Assembly (NCBI RefSeq): GCF_000211415.1
Contig: NZ_GL890778.1
Location: forward strand, 1 to 64,000
Origin: Enterobacter mori LMG 25706
Lineage (GTDB): Bacteria > Pseudomonadota > Gammaproteobacteria > Enterobacterales > Enterobacteriaceae
Reading direction: 5' to 3'
DNA: 64,000 bases
Shown here: positions 52,191-62,088 of the stretch, one piece after another
How the letters are laid out: every line of letters begins with the position of its first letter
Numbering within the stretch: position 1 is the first letter of the stretch
The notes under the pieces: generated by a model
The model's input: only the letters and a program-made list of their open reading frames with translations
The model's database searches: none
Told to the model about the DNA's origin: nothing
Made by a program: the position numbers and the translations under genes

Positions 52191-52692
52191 CACCACACTC
52201 CAGCCGATACACCCAGTCGTCATACCGTACGCCGTCAATCTCATACGCCTTTTCCAGCACCAGCGTCCGCACAAACCCCGCTTTCTCCAGTACCCGCACA
52301 GACCCGCCGTTGTCCGCCAGCACGTACGCGTTAATCGCTTTTACGCTGGTCTGGCTAAACGCATAGTCACATACCGCGCGCAGCGCCTCGCTGGCGATGC
52401 CTTTTCCCTGTGCGGCAGGCACAACCGTGTAGCCGATATCCGCCTCTTCACGGTTCTCAGGGCTGATTTGCAGGCCGATATCGCCCAGCGGCGTATCGTC
52501 ATCCTGAAAACGAATCACGAAAACATGCTCCGCCATCAGGCGTGCGGCAAACACGCGTCGGGTCTCTTTTTCGGGTGCAATAGCGGCCATATAGCGCATG
52601 ATGTCGCGGTTTTCGCGCAGCGAGCGGAAGAACGCCCAGTCAGAGGGTTCGAAAGGGGTGAGGTGAAGCCGGGGAGTAGTGATGGTTGCCAT
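52183..52692 (-). CDS. GNAT-family N-acetyltransferase (RimJ/RimL-like)
   Basis: A 169-residue acetyltransferase with acceptor unknown. It begins TTPRLHLTPFEPSDW (the RimJ/RimL start), and the acetyl-CoA loop is visible in VVPAAQGKGIASEALRAVCDYAF (about residues 88-110); the later block NAYVLADNGGSVRVLEKAGF is also typical. E. coli K-12 has yfcI/rpnB here instead, so this is a locus that varies. Its last codons and stop lie in the end of the second intergenic repeat copy. Confidence 0.85.
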   Translation of the reverse strand: MATITTPRLHLTPFEPSDWAFFRSLRENRDIMRYMAAIAPEKETRRVFAARLMAEHVFVIRFQDDDTPLGDIGLQISPENREEADIGYTVVPAAQGKGIASEALRAVCDYAFSQTSVKAINAYVLADNGGSVRVLEKAGFVRTLVLEKAYEIDGVRYDDWVYRLECGAV

Positions 52693-52736
52693 TGTTACGC
52701 CATTTCATCGGAACATGGCGTATCACTGTAACATAT

Positions 52737-53630
52737 TCAGCGCACCACATCCCCCAGCGCTTCTTCTAAATCATACCAGCGGAACGCAAACCCGGCCGCT
52801 TCCAGCCGTTTTGGCAGCGCGCGCTGTCCGCCTAATACCAGCACAGAGGCTTCGCCCATCAACAGCCGGATCGCCGTCGCAGGTACGCGTAAAATCGCCG
52901 GACGATGCAGGGCATGCCCCAGCGCGTGGGCAAACTGTTCATTACGCACCGGATAGGGCGCAACCATGTTAAATGGCCCGCGCAGATCGTTATCCAGCAG
53001 CCAGATAATGCCGTTCACCATATCGTCTATATGGATCCACGCCAGATACTGACGCCCGTTGCCAATTGGCCCACCGAGCCCCAGCTTGAAGGGAGGAAGC
53101 ATTTTACCCAGAATGCCGCCTTTCGGCGCAAGTACTACGCCGGTACGCAGCAGGCAGACGCGGGTACGATCGCTCTGCGCCGCGCAGGCGATACGCTCCC
53201 ACTGGGCGCAGAGTTTATGGGTAAATTCATTATGCGGCGGCTCCTCTTCGGTCACCACCACTTCGCCGAGATCGCCGTAATAGCCCGTCGCAGAGCCTGA
53301 AATGAGCACCGATGGCGGCGTATGGCTGTTGCGAATCAGCTCGACCAGCTTCTCGGTGATAGTCCAGCGGCTGCTGCACAAGCGCCGCTTCTGCTCTTCG
53401 GTCCAGCGCTTGTCGGCAATGGGTTCACCCGCGAGGTTGATGACGGCGTCAAAGCCGTCCAAATTCTGCTGCTCAGCCAGACCTTTCCAGATGTCGACAC
53501 CTGCCCCCAGCACCTGACGTGCTTTCTCCGGGCTGCGCGTCACCACGGTAATCTCATGATGCAGCGCGTGCAGACGGGGAATGAGATGACGGCCAATCAG
53601 GCCCGTAACGCCGGTCAGCAGAATCTTCAT
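52737..53630 (-). CDS. yfcH: NAD-dependent epimerase-like protein YfcH
   Basis: Extended short-chain dehydrogenase of the TIGR01777 group, 297 residues, substrate unknown. The NAD loop [14 protein letters not shown] is at the N terminus, with the block [24 protein letters not shown] and the active-site YY segment [12 protein letters not shown] (about residues 112-123). The last 45 residues are a DUF1731 domain. Located next to folX as in E. coli. Confidence 0.93.
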   Translation of the reverse strand: MKILLTGVTGLIGRHLIPRLHALHHEITVVTRSPEKARQVLGAGVDIWKGLAEQQNLDGFDAVINLAGEPIADKRWTEEQKRRLCSSRWTITEKLVELIRNSHTPPSVLISGSATGYYGDLGEVVVTEEEPPHNEFTHKLCAQWERIACAAQSDRTRVCLLRTGVVLAPKGGILGKMLPPFKLGLGGPIGNGRQYLAWIHIDDMVNGIIWLLDNDLRGPFNMVAPYPVRNEQFAHALGHALHRPAILRVPATAIRLLMGEASVLVLGGQRALPKRLEAAGFAFRWYDLEEALGDVVR

Positions 53631-53643
53631 ACAACCTCCAGGT

Positions 53644-54012
53644 TTATGCCTGGCGTCGCCAGCTTAACGTCATGGAAACGGAGTCGGCGTAACGCAGGGC
53701 GTGAAGTTTATCGATCTCGACTTCAGCATAAGTGACCCAGTGATGTTCGCGTGCGATGTCGAGCACATCCTGAGTTAATTTTTCCAGCAAAGAGAAGCGG
53801 TTGTTCTCCACGTATTGGATAATGTTTTTGGTGATTGTGCGATAGTTCAGCGCGTCATTGATATCTTCGCTGGCCCGCGCTTTGTCTGCGGGGTAGTGAA
53901 TAACCACATTGATGACAATGTCCTGCCGGTTGGCAATCTCTTCCTCTTTGATACCGATGAACGTCCGTAAGCGTAAATTTTTTATACGTATAATCGCGTC
54001 ATGCTGTGACAT
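53644..54012 (-). CDS. folX: Dihydroneopterin triphosphate 2'-epimerase FolX
   Basis: Epimerises dihydroneopterin triphosphate to the monapterin form, the start of tetrahydromonapterin synthesis. The 122 residues resemble Fol[18 protein letters not shown] at the start, [11 protein letters not shown] with the pterin-contact region, and the catalytic Lys in [15 protein letters not shown]. Start set at 54012 to match E. coli. It precedes yfcH on the same strand by 13 bases. Confidence 0.95.
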   Translation of the reverse strand: MSQHDAIIRIKNLRLRTFIGIKEEEIANRQDIVINVVIHYPADKARASEDINDALNYRTITKNIIQYVENNRFSLLEKLTQDVLDIAREHHWVTYAEVEIDKLHALRYADSVSMTLSWRRQA

Positions 54013-54087
54013 TGCAGGTCTTCTCCGTGTCAGTATTTGCTGCCCATAATACATGAGAGCGCGTCATGCACCCAACGGGGCAGTGGT

Positions 54088-54717
54088 CTAAATCTGCTGG
54101 ATTATTTGCATGGCGCGCTCGGTCGCAGGGCGGGTCCGAATCCGTTCAAACCAGTTATTCACGGCAGGGTATGTCGCCAGGTCAATTCGGTGTTTTTCAT
54201 GGGTGTTGATCCATGGCCAGCAGGCGATGTCGGCAATGCTGTAATGATCGCCGCCAAGCCACGGCGTTTTCTCCAGCCGACGATTTAGCACGCCATATAA
54301 CCGCTGGGTTTCAACCTGATAACGTTCTATAGCATAAGGAATAGGCTGCGGGGCGTAGGCGGTAAAGTGATGATTTTGCCCGAGCATCGGCCCGAGACCG
54401 CTCGACTGCCAGAAAAGCCATTGCAGGGTGTGGTGACGCTCACGCAATTCACCGCTCAGCAGCTTGCCGGATTTCTCCGCCAGATAGAGCAAAATCTCCC
54501 CGGATTCAAACAGACTTAACGGTCTGCCGCCGTCGGCAGGCAGATTATCAATAATGGCCGGAATTTTATTGTTGGGCGATATCGCCAGAAAGACCGGCCT
54601 GAACTGATCGCCTTTGCTGATATCCACGCGAATGATCCGGTACTCCAGTTCGGCTTCTTCCAGAAAAAGGGTGATTTTATGGCCGTTTGGGGTAGGGGCA
54701 TAGTAAAGGTCGATCAT
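54088..54717 (-). CDS. yfcG: Disulfide-bond reductase YfcG (GST superfamily)
   Basis: Nu-class glutathione transferase-like enzyme with disulfide reductase activity in E. coli. The 209 residues have the N-terminal thioredoxin-like domain (LYYAPTPNGHKITLFLEEAEL, with the Thr-Pro-Asn glutathione site, and the cis-Pro in NNKIPAI) and a helical C-terminal domain. AGGAG precedes the ATG at 54717, ahead of a rejected TTG. It diverges from yfcF. Confidence 0.94.
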   Translation of the reverse strand: MIDLYYAPTPNGHKITLFLEEAELEYRIIRVDISKGDQFRPVFLAISPNNKIPAIIDNLPADGGRPLSLFESGEILLYLAEKSGKLLSGELRERHHTLQWLFWQSSGLGPMLGQNHHFTAYAPQPIPYAIERYQVETQRLYGVLNRRLEKTPWLGGDHYSIADIACWPWINTHEKHRIDLATYPAVNNWFERIRTRPATERAMQIIQQI

Positions 54718-54778
54718 TCTCAACTCCTGTTAGTGTGAAAAGTGATGCCATAAAAATCAGTATAGGTGCCTGTTGTAA

Positions 54779-55501
<723 letters not shown>

Positions 55502-55556
55502 TAAGCCCTGGCGCTTCAGGTATGATAGGGCAGTCTGTTTTCCTGAGGAGTGACTG

Positions 55557-56108
55557 ATGAAACTGATGTTTGCGTCGGATATCCATGGATCGCTGCCCGC
55601 AACCGAGCGCGTTCTTTCTCTGTTTGCCGAAAGCGGGGCACAGTGGCTGGTGGTGCTGGGCGATGTGTTAAACCATGGCCCGCGAAATGCGTTGCCGGAA
55701 GGGTATGCACCCGCGCAGGTGGCGGAAAAACTGAATGAGCATGCCTCGCATATTATCGCGGTGCGCGGTAACTGCGACAGTGAAGTTGACCAGATGCTGC
55801 TGCATTTTCCCATCACCGCGCCCTGGCAGCAGGTCCTGCTGGAAAAGAGCCGTCTTTTTTTGACTCACGGTCATCTTTTTAGCCCGGATAACCTTCCGGC
55901 ACTCGCCGCTGGCGATGTCCTGGTTTATGGTCATACTCATATTCCGGTAGCGGAAAAACGCGGTGAGATTTATCACTTTAACCCCGGTTCGGTCAGCATT
56001 CCGAAAGGCGGTTATCCGGCGAGCTATGGCATGCTGGACGGAAATACCCTGAGCGTTATCGCACTTAATGATCAGCAAGTTATTGCGCAGATAGCGATTA
56101 ATCCGTAA
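55557..56108 (+). CDS. yfcE: Metallophosphodiesterase YfcE
   Basis: Calcineurin-like phosphodiesterase of the YfcE/MJ0936 family, 183 residues, active on small phosphodiesters in vitro, physiological substrate unknown. Metal motifs are visible: [35 protein letters not shown] and YGHTHIPV. It lies 55 bases after yfcF and 55 before yfcD; the three form a co-directional run. Confidence 0.95.
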   Translation: MKLMFASDIHGSLPATERVLSLFAESGAQWLVVLGDVLNHGPRNALPEGYAPAQVAEKLNEHASHIIAVRGNCDSEVDQMLLHFPITAPWQQVLLEKSRLFLTHGHLFSPDNLPALAAGDVLVYGHTHIPVAEKRGEIYHFNPGSVSIPKGGYPASYGMLDGNTLSVIALNDQQVIAQIAINP

Positions 56109-56163
56109 GTTACACCTCAACTGCAAACGCGCCGAAAGAGCGCTTAGACGAGAAGGTTTCCCG

Positions 56164-56730
56164 ATGGTGGAGCAGAATCATTTGGCAAGTACTGAGTGGG
56201 TTGACATTGTCAGCGAAGAGAACGAAGTGATCGCGCAGGCCAGCCGCGAACAAATGCGCGCGGAGCGTCTGCGTCACCGTGCAACATACATCGTTGTGCA
56301 TGACGGCATGGGCAAGATTCTGGTCCAGCGCCGCACGGACACCAAAGATTTTCTCCCCGGTATGCTGGATGCCACGGCGGGCGGCGTTGTGCAGGCAGAT
56401 GAAGTGCTGCTGGATTCCGCGCGTCGCGAAGCAGAAGAAGAGTTAGGTATCGCCGGTGTGCCGTTTGCCGAGCACGGCCAGTTCTATTTCGAGGACGAAA
56501 ACTGTCGCGTCTGGGGCGGGCTGTTTAGCTGTGTCTCTCACGGACCTTTCGCCCTGCAGGAAGAGGAAGTGAGCGAAGTCTGCTGGATGACGCCGGAAGA
56601 GATCACCGCGCGTTGCGACGAGTTCACCCCGGACTCCTTAAAAGCACTGGCGCTGTGGATGACCCGCAACGCCAAAAACGAATCCGCTAAGCCAGAAAGC
56701 AAAGCGGAAAAAGAGGAAGAGGCTGAGTAA
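56164..56730 (+). CDS. yfcD: Nudix hydrolase YfcD
   Basis: Nudix protein of 188 residues, substrate unknown. The Nudix box [23 protein letters not shown] has the consensus G-x5-E-x7-R-E-x2-E-E-x-G. Flanking blocks [18 protein letters not shown] and [12 protein letters not shown] match E. coli YfcD. The C-terminal 20 residues are Glu/Lys-rich and longer than in E. coli. It converges on the LacI-type gene. Confidence 0.94.
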   Translation: MVEQNHLASTEWVDIVSEENEVIAQASREQMRAERLRHRATYIVVHDGMGKILVQRRTDTKDFLPGMLDATAGGVVQADEVLLDSARREAEEELGIAGVPFAEHGQFYFEDENCRVWGGLFSCVSHGPFALQEEEVSEVCWMTPEEITARCDEFTPDSLKALALWMTRNAKNESAKPESKAEKEEEAE

Positions 56731-56733
56731 GCC

Positions 56734-57753
56734 TTAACAGCTTTCCCGCAGACAGAGGCTGGACGCGATAGGTTTATGGTCGCGCCAGTCTCCATCATTC
56801 AGACGTTCCAGCAACGCTTTCCCGGCCTCAATTCCAATCTTACGATGCGGTACCGCCATGGTCGTCAGCGGCGGCTGACAGACGCGGCTCACGTCGCTAT
56901 CGCCAAAGCCTACCACTGCTAGATCGTCCGGCACTTTAATGCGTCGACGCTGGCATTCGTAGAGTGCCCCGCAGGCCAGTTCGTCCGAGACGCACACCAG
57001 CGCATCCAGCTCCGGCCAGGCCAGCAGGAATTCCGGCAACTGTGCCGCGCCCGTGGAGAAATTTGGCGGCATGGCGGCGTTAATCACTCTGTTCGGCGAC
57101 AAATGGTGGCGAAGCATGGCTTTGTACCAGCCCTGCAAATGCTGCTGGAAAATCCACTGCTCCTGGTTTGCGCACAGCAGGCCGATATTTTGATAGCCGC
57201 GCTGAATCACCATTTCCGTCAGTTCGTACATAGCGGCGACGTTATCAATGCCGATATTCATATCAATCGGATCGGCGCGCATCGCCCCCATTTCCATCAC
57301 CGGAATGGAGGCATTTTTCAGCCAGTGGCGCACGGTATCCGTGTGCTCGACGCTGAGCAAAATGGCGGCGGCGATATTTGATGCCAGCAGCGTTTCCAGT
57401 AATTTCTCTTCCTGCTCAAGACGGTGCTGGGACTCTGCCAGCATGATCTGATATCCGGCGGGTTGCAGCACCTGCTGTAGCCCGGCGAACATCTCTGAGC
57501 AACCGGCTTCGGAGAGGTTAGGAACAACCATTGCGATCGTCCATGAAGAGGCTGACGCCAGCGCGCTGGCCGCAAGATTAGGCATGTAGCCCAGCTCCTG
57601 CACCGCAGCGTCTATTTTTTCTCGCAGTTTATCGGAAACCTGTTCGGGCGTGCGGAGCGCACGGGACACGGTCATTGTGCCCACACCGGCAAGCAGTGCG
57701 ACATCGGCCAGCGTCACCTTACCGGTACTGCGTCGTTTTCGGGTTAGAGACAT
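56734..57753 (-). CDS. LacI-family transcriptional regulator (GntR-like)
   Basis: Probable repressor of the PTS-transketolase operon that diverges from it. The 339 residues start with a basic tail, then the LacI helix-turn-helix VTLADVALLAGVGTMTVSRAL (about 13-33), hinge LASALASASS, and a periplasmic-binding-like effector domain ending in VGFGDSDVSRVCQPPLTTM and IGIEAGKALLERL. The headpiece (GxxTMTVSRALRTPEQVS) is closest to the gluconate repressors GntR/IdnR. Effector unknown. Two matched operator palindromes lie between it and the operon. It is probably equivalent to the Salmonella gene beside its PTS-transketolase cluster. Confidence 0.9.
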   Translation of the reverse strand: MSLTRKRRSTGKVTLADVALLAGVGTMTVSRALRTPEQVSDKLREKIDAAVQELGYMPNLAASALASASSWTIAMVVPNLSEAGCSEMFAGLQQVLQPAGYQIMLAESQHRLEQEEKLLETLLASNIAAAILLSVEHTDTVRHWLKNASIPVMEMGAMRADPIDMNIGIDNVAAMYELTEMVIQRGYQNIGLLCANQEQWIFQQHLQGWYKAMLRHHLSPNRVINAAMPPNFSTGAAQLPEFLLAWPELDALVCVSDELACGALYECQRRRIKVPDDLAVVGFGDSDVSRVCQPPLTTMAVPHRKIGIEAGKALLERLNDGDWRDHKPIASSLCLRESC

Positions 57754-57863
57754 ACACCTTCCTGCTAACAGGGCGCGACTACTTTCATCCTTCGCTTCAC
57801 GTGAAAGGCAGTATACGCCTTAAATCCCTTTTTTTGCTGTGATTTAGCACCGTGATTGCAATT

Positions 57864-57911
57864 TGATAGCGCTATCACATTTCTGCATGTTAACTATTGG
57901 TAGCGCTATCT
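57864..57911. promoter_or_regulatory. Paired operator palindromes of the LacI-type regulator
   Basis: TGATAGCGCTATCA at 57864-57877 is a perfect 14-base palindrome, and TGGTAGCGCTATCT at 57898-57911 matches it at 12 of 14 positions. Their centres are 34 bases apart. They lie between the divergent regulator and the PTS operon; centre GCGC is usual for LacI-family operators. Confidence 0.8.
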
Positions 57912-57989
57912 TTGTGATCCTGATCGCAGTCATTCATTGAGGTGTTGAATAAAGTTTGCTCATCTTTAGCGTTGTAGCCGGAGGGCAAA

Positions 57990-58433
57990 GTGCTCAAAAA
58001 ATGGATATATGATACAACCATCACGCTGCAGGAGAGCGTAGAGGACTGGCCGCAGGCGCTGGAGCTGTGCGCGAAGCCGCTACTGGATTTGCAGGTGATT
58101 TCGCCGGAATACATCACGGCCATCATCGAGCAGCATCATACTTTGGGTCCTTATTACGTGCTGGCACCAGGGCTGGCGATGCCGCATGCGCGGCCGGAAG
58201 AAGGGGCGAAAGGACTTGGCCTGTCATTATTAAAACTGAAAAAAGGCGTCTCTTTCGGTGCCGGTGAGTTTGACCCCGTCGACGTGATAGTCATGCTGGC
58301 GGCACCGGACAAACATAGCCATATCGAAATGATCTCGGCGCTAGCAGAATTATTTTCCAGCGATGAGGATATGGCTGAATTACATCAGGCGAATACGCGG
58401 GAGGAGATAAAAACCATTATTGACCGCTTCTGA
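57990..58433 (+). CDS. PTS system IIA component, ascorbate/Ula type
   Basis: Phosphocarrier taking phosphate from HPr and passing it to IIB. The 147 residues match the IIA-Asc/PTS EIIA-2 fold; the phospho-His is His66 in LAMPHARPEEG, and a second conserved His is in DKHSHIEMISAL. The start is GTG with GGAGGGCAAA before it. First gene of IIA-IIB-IIC-tktN-tktC; IIB follows 80 bases later. The sugar is unknown. Confidence 0.9.
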   Translation: MLKKWIYDTTITLQESVEDWPQALELCAKPLLDLQVISPEYITAIIEQHHTLGPYYVLAPGLAMPHARPEEGAKGLGLSLLKLKKGVSFGAGEFDPVDVIVMLAAPDKHSHIEMISALAELFSSDEDMAELHQANTREEIKTIIDRF

Positions 58434-58513
58434 TTTAATTCTTTAATCCGATTATTCACAACATTACGCGTCAGCGTGGTGGGGCGTACTCTACTCAAAA
58501 TAAGGGAACAACA

Positions 58514-58786
58514 ATGAAAATCATGGCTATTTGCGGGTCCGGCCTTGGCAGCAGTTTTATGGTCGAAATGAATATCAAAAAGGTACTTAAAAAGCTGGAA
58601 ATTGAGGCAGAGGTTGAACACTCCGATCTCTCGTCTGCCACGCCTGGCGCAGCCGACCTGTTCGTGATGGCAAAGGACATCGCGGCCAGTGCCAGCGTGC
58701 CGGAAAGCCAGCTGGTGGTGATCAACAACATCATCGACATCAACGAACTTGAAGCGCAGCTGCGTGCCTGGTTCGAAAGACAATAA
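58514..58786 (+). CDS. PTS system IIB component, ascorbate/Ula type
   Basis: Phosphotransfer subunit of 90 residues with phospho-Cys7 in the P-loop-like ICGSGLGSSFM, the UlaB pattern. The rest (SSATPGAADLFVMAKDIA, VVINNIIDINELEAQL) fits the small Rossmann-like IIB fold. IIC begins 21 bases on. Confidence 0.92.
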   Translation: MKIMAICGSGLGSSFMVEMNIKKVLKKLEIEAEVEHSDLSSATPGAADLFVMAKDIAASASVPESQLVVINNIIDINELEAQLRAWFERQ

Positions 58787-58807
58787 CCCTGATTAGGCGA
58801 GGTGGAT

Positions 58808-60199
58808 ATGTTTATCCTTGAAACGCTGAATTTCGTTGTTGATATTTTAAAACTCCCTTCGGTGCTGGTGGGATTAATTGCCTTAATCGGTCTGGTTGCG
58901 CAGAAAAAAGCGTTTTCAGACGTGGTGAAAGGAACAATTAAAACTATTCTCGGCTTTATTGTGCTGGGCGGCGGCGCCACGGTGCTGGTGGGGTCGTTAA
59001 ATCCTTTGGGCGGAATGTTTGAGCACGCCTTTACTATTCAGGGCATTATTCCAAACAATGAAGCGATTGTGTCGATTGCGCTGGAAAAATACGGTGCCTC
59101 GACCGCGCTGATTATGGCCTTTGGGATGGTGGCGAATATTATCGTCGCGCGCTTTACCCGCCTGAAATACATCTTCCTGACAGGTCACCACACTTTTTAC
59201 ATGGCGTGCATGATTGGCGTGATCCTGACGGTGGCGGGCTTTGAGGGCGTGGGTCTGGTCTTTACCGGCTCGCTGATCCTCGGCCTGATCATGGCCTTCT
59301 TCCCGGCGATTGCGCAGCGCTACATGAAGCGCATAACCGGCAACGATGAGATTGCCTTCGGCCACTTCGGCACGCTGGGCTACGTGCTGTCCGGCTGGAT
59401 TGGCAGCAAGGTTGGTAAGGGCTCCCGCTCAACGGAAGAGATGAACCTGCCGAAGAACCTGAGCTTCCTGCGCGACAGTTCGATCTCCATCTCCCTGACC
59501 ATGATGATTATCTACCTCATCCTGGCGGTGAGCGCCGGACGTGAGTACGTAGAGGCGACCTTCAGCGGCGGCCAGAACTACCTGGTCTACGCCATCATCA
59601 TGGCGATCACCTTTGCGGCAGGTGTGTTCATCATCCTGCAGGGCGTACGCCTGATACTGGCGGAAATCGTCCCGGCCTTTACCGGCTTCTCGGAAAAACT
59701 GGTGCCCAACGCGCGCCCCGCGCTGGACTGCCCGGTGGTGTATCCGTATGCGCCAAACGCGGTGCTGATTGGCTTCCTGTTCAGCTTCCTCGGCGGGATT
59801 GTGGGGTTGTTCATCTGCGGCCAGTTCAGCTGGGTGCTGATCCTCCCGGGCGTGGTACCGCACTTCTTCACCGGCGCAACGGCGGGCGTGTTCGGTAATG
59901 CCACCGGCGGACGTCGCGGGGCAATGATTGGCGCATTTGCTAACGGCCTGCTGATCACCTTCCTGCCGGTTCTGCTGCTGCCGGTGCTGGGCGCAATTGG
60001 TTTTGCCAACACCACCTTCTCGGACGCTGATTTCGGTGCGGTCGGGATTGTGCTCGGCAACCTGGCGCGCTTCCTGTCGCCGCTTGCCATCACCGGGCTG
60101 GTTGTGGCGTTGTTCGCGCTGCTGGTGGCGTACAACGTCTTCGCGAAAAACAAACCTGCAGGCGGTAACGCGCAGGAAAACACCGGAGCTAAATCATGA
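58808..60199 (+). CDS. PTS system IIC component, ascorbate/Ula type
   Basis: Sugar-translocating membrane subunit of the UlaA/SgaT family, 463 residues with about eleven hydrophobic helices. UlaA-like blocks are LIGLVAQKKAFSDVVKGTIKTILGF, FLTGHHTFYMACM, and YPYAPNAVLIGF followed by GATAGVFGNATGG. ATG 58808 is preferred over a GTG two codons earlier because the AGGTGG ribosome site is then at a normal distance. The stop overlaps the next ORF (ATGA), so IIC and the transketolase are translated together. Confidence 0.92.
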   Translation: MFILETLNFVVDILKLPSVLVGLIALIGLVAQKKAFSDVVKGTIKTILGFIVLGGGATVLVGSLNPLGGMFEHAFTIQGIIPNNEAIVSIALEKYGASTALIMAFGMVANIIVARFTRLKYIFLTGHHTFYMACMIGVILTVAGFEGVGLVFTGSLILGLIMAFFPAIAQRYMKRITGNDEIAFGHFGTLGYVLSGWIGSKVGKGSRSTEEMNLPKNLSFLRDSSISISLTMMIIYLILAVSAGREYVEATFSGGQNYLVYAIIMAITFAAGVFIILQGVRLILAEIVPAFTGFSEKLVPNARPALDCPVVYPYAPNAVLIGFLFSFLGGIVGLFICGQFSWVLILPGVVPHFFTGATAGVFGNATGGRRGAMIGAFANGLLITFLPVLLLPVLGAIGFANTTFSDADFGAVGIVLGNLARFLSPLAITGLVVALFALLVAYNVFAKNKPAGGNAQENTGAKS

Positions 60200-61026
60200 A
60201 TGAGAAAGAGATAACCGAACTCGCGCGTCAGATCCGTCTTGAGACGTTGAAATCCCTGACGCAGCTGGGCTTTGGCCACTACGGCGGCAGTATGTCGGTG
60301 GTTGAAACCCTGGCCGTGCTGTACGGCGCGGTGATGAAAATCGACCCGGCGGATCCGGACTGGCCAGAGCGAGACTATTTTATCCTGTCGAAAGGTCATG
60401 CGGGCCCGGCGCTCTACAGCACGCTGGCGATCAAGGGCTACTTCCCCGTTGAAGAGCTGAGCACGCTCAACCAAAACGGTACGCGGCTGCCAAGCCACCC
60501 GGACCGCCTGAAAACGCGCGGCGTGGATGCCACCACCGGCTCGCTGGGACAGGGTATCTCCATCGCGGGCGGTATGGCGCTGTCGCACAAGCTGGCGGGG
60601 CGACCGAATCGGGTGTTTTGCATCGTCGGTGACGGCGAGCTGAACGAGGGACAATGCTGGGAAGCCTTCCAGTTTATCGCCCATCATCGCCTGAACAACC
60701 TGACGGTGTTCGTGGACTGGAACAAGCAGCAGCTCGACGGCGAGCTGGACGAGATCATCAGCGCGTTCGACCTGGAGGGGAAATTCCGCGCCTTTGGCTT
60801 TGACGTGGCGACGGTGAAGGGCGACGACATTCCGGGTCTGCTGGCGGTAACGTCGCGTGTCCCCGAGGCCGAAGCGCGTCCATTAGTTGTCATCCTCGAC
60901 AGCATCAAAGGGCAGGGGGTGCCGTATCTGGAGCAGCTCAGCAACTCGCACCACCTGCGATTGACCGCGGAGAGCAAAGCGGCCCTCAACGAGACGATTC
61001 GCCAACTGGAGGCTTCACATGATTAA
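60196..61026 (+). CDS. Transketolase, N-terminal (ThDP-binding) half
   Basis: First subunit of a split transketolase, 276 residues. It carries the ThDP diphosphate/Mg2+ motif GDGELNEGQCWEAFQFIAHHRLNNL (start about residue 146) and the substrate/cofactor His blocks GHYGGSMS and LSKGHAGPALY. It uses C2 transfer between ketose and aldose phosphates. The stop of IIC overlaps its ATG by four bases, and it overlaps the C-terminal half by eight bases. Two-gene transketolases are normal in many bacteria, so this is not a frameshift. Confidence 0.92.
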   Translation: MNEKEITELARQIRLETLKSLTQLGFGHYGGSMSVVETLAVLYGAVMKIDPADPDWPERDYFILSKGHAGPALYSTLAIKGYFPVEELSTLNQNGTRLPSHPDRLKTRGVDATTGSLGQGISIAGGMALSHKLAGRPNRVFCIVGDGELNEGQCWEAFQFIAHHRLNNLTVFVDWNKQQLDGELDEIISAFDLEGKFRAFGFDVATVKGDDIPGLLAVTSRVPEAEARPLVVILDSIKGQGVPYLEQLSNSHHLRLTAESKAALNETIRQLEASHD

Positions 61027-61972
61027 GGTTGCACCGGCAGGAGAGAAAGACGCCGTTGAGATGCGTAAGGTCTACGCGGGCTTTGTGGCAAAGCAGATTG
61101 AGGCAGGAAGTGAGATTATCGCCCTGGAAGCGGATCTGATGAGCTCGATGGCGATGGACGGCGTGGCGCGCGATTATCCGCAGCACGTGATTAACTGCGG
61201 GATTATGGAGGCCAACGTCATCGGCACCGCGGCGGGGCTGTCGCTTACCGGACGTAAGCCGTTCGTGCACACCTTTACCGCGTTTGCCAGCCGCCGCTGC
61301 TTCGATCAGCTGTTTATGTCCCTGGACTACCAGCGTAACAACGTGAAGGTGATTGCGTCGGACGCGGGCGTGACGGCCTGCCACAACGGCGGGACACATA
61401 TGTCATTTGAGGATATGGGCATCGTACGCGGCCTGGCGCACTCGGTGGTGCTGGAGGTGACCGACGCGGTGATGTTCGAGGACGTGCTGCGCCAGCTTAT
61501 CGACCTCGAAGGCTTCTACTGGGTGCGGACCATTCGTAAACAGGCGCCGAGCGTCTACGCCCCGGGCTCAACCTTCACCATTGGCAAAGGCAACGTGCTG
61601 CGCGAGGGGAGTGATATTACGTTGATCGCCAATGGCATCATGGTGGCGGAAGCGCTGGAGGCGGCGCGTCAGCTGGAGCAGGAGGGCGTAAGCGCGGCGG
61701 TTATCGACATGTTTACCCTGAAGCCCATCGACCGGATGCTGGTGAAAAACTACGCCGAGAAAACCGGGCGCATCGTCACCTGTGAAAACCACAGCATTCA
61801 CAACGGGCTGGGGTCGGCGGTGGCGGAAGTGCTGGTGGAAACTTGTCCGGTACCGATGCGGCGGGCGGGCGTCAAGGAGCGTTACGGCCAGGTGGGTACG
61901 CAGGATTTCCTGCAGAAGGAGTATGGCCTGACGGCACATGACATTGTGTCGGCGGCGAGAGAGCTGCTGTAA
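61019..61972 (+). CDS. Transketolase, C-terminal half
   Basis: Second subunit of the split transketolase, 317 residues. It holds the pyrimidine-binding domain (INCGIMEANVIGTAAGLSLTGRKPFVHTF with the Glu that activates ThDP) and the C-terminal domain (DITLIANGIMVAEALEAARQL, AAVIDMFTLKPID, TCENHSIHNGLGSAVAEVL). GGAGG lies 6 bases before the ATG. Last gene of the operon, followed by a terminator. Confidence 0.92.
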   Translation: MIKVAPAGEKDAVEMRKVYAGFVAKQIEAGSEIIALEADLMSSMAMDGVARDYPQHVINCGIMEANVIGTAAGLSLTGRKPFVHTFTAFASRRCFDQLFMSLDYQRNNVKVIASDAGVTACHNGGTHMSFEDMGIVRGLAHSVVLEVTDAVMFEDVLRQLIDLEGFYWVRTIRKQAPSVYAPGSTFTIGKGNVLREGSDITLIANGIMVAEALEAARQLEQEGVSAAVIDMFTLKPIDRMLVKNYAEKTGRIVTCENHSIHNGLGSAVAEVLVETCPVPMRRAGVKERYGQVGTQDFLQKEYGLTAHDIVSAARELL

Positions 61973-61975
61973 ATA

Positions 61976-62007
61976 AAAAAAGGCGACCCTTTGTGGTCGC
62001 CTTTTTG
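61976..62007. terminator. Terminator after the PTS-transketolase operon
   Basis: A run then stem GGCGACC / GGTCGCC and T run, 4 bases after the stop. Confidence 0.9.
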
Positions 62008-62009
62008 TT

Positions 62010-62078
62010 GCCCGGTGGCGCTCGCGCTTACCGGGCCTACGGTCCTGTAGGCCGGATAAGCGAAGCGCCATCCGGCAA
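62010..62078. repeat. BIME: two inverted REP units between the operon and pta
   Basis: GCCCGGTGGCGCTCGCGCTTACCGGGCCTAC and the inverted GTAGGCCGGATAAGCGAAGCGCCATCCGGC, the same element as at 36804. Confidence 0.9.
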
Positions 62079-62088
62079 AACCTTACAA

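Noticed and set aside
60196-61972. Broken transketolase (frameshift)
   Set aside because: The two halves overlap by 8 bases, the second has a strong GGAGG ribosome site, and two-gene transketolases are a known family form.
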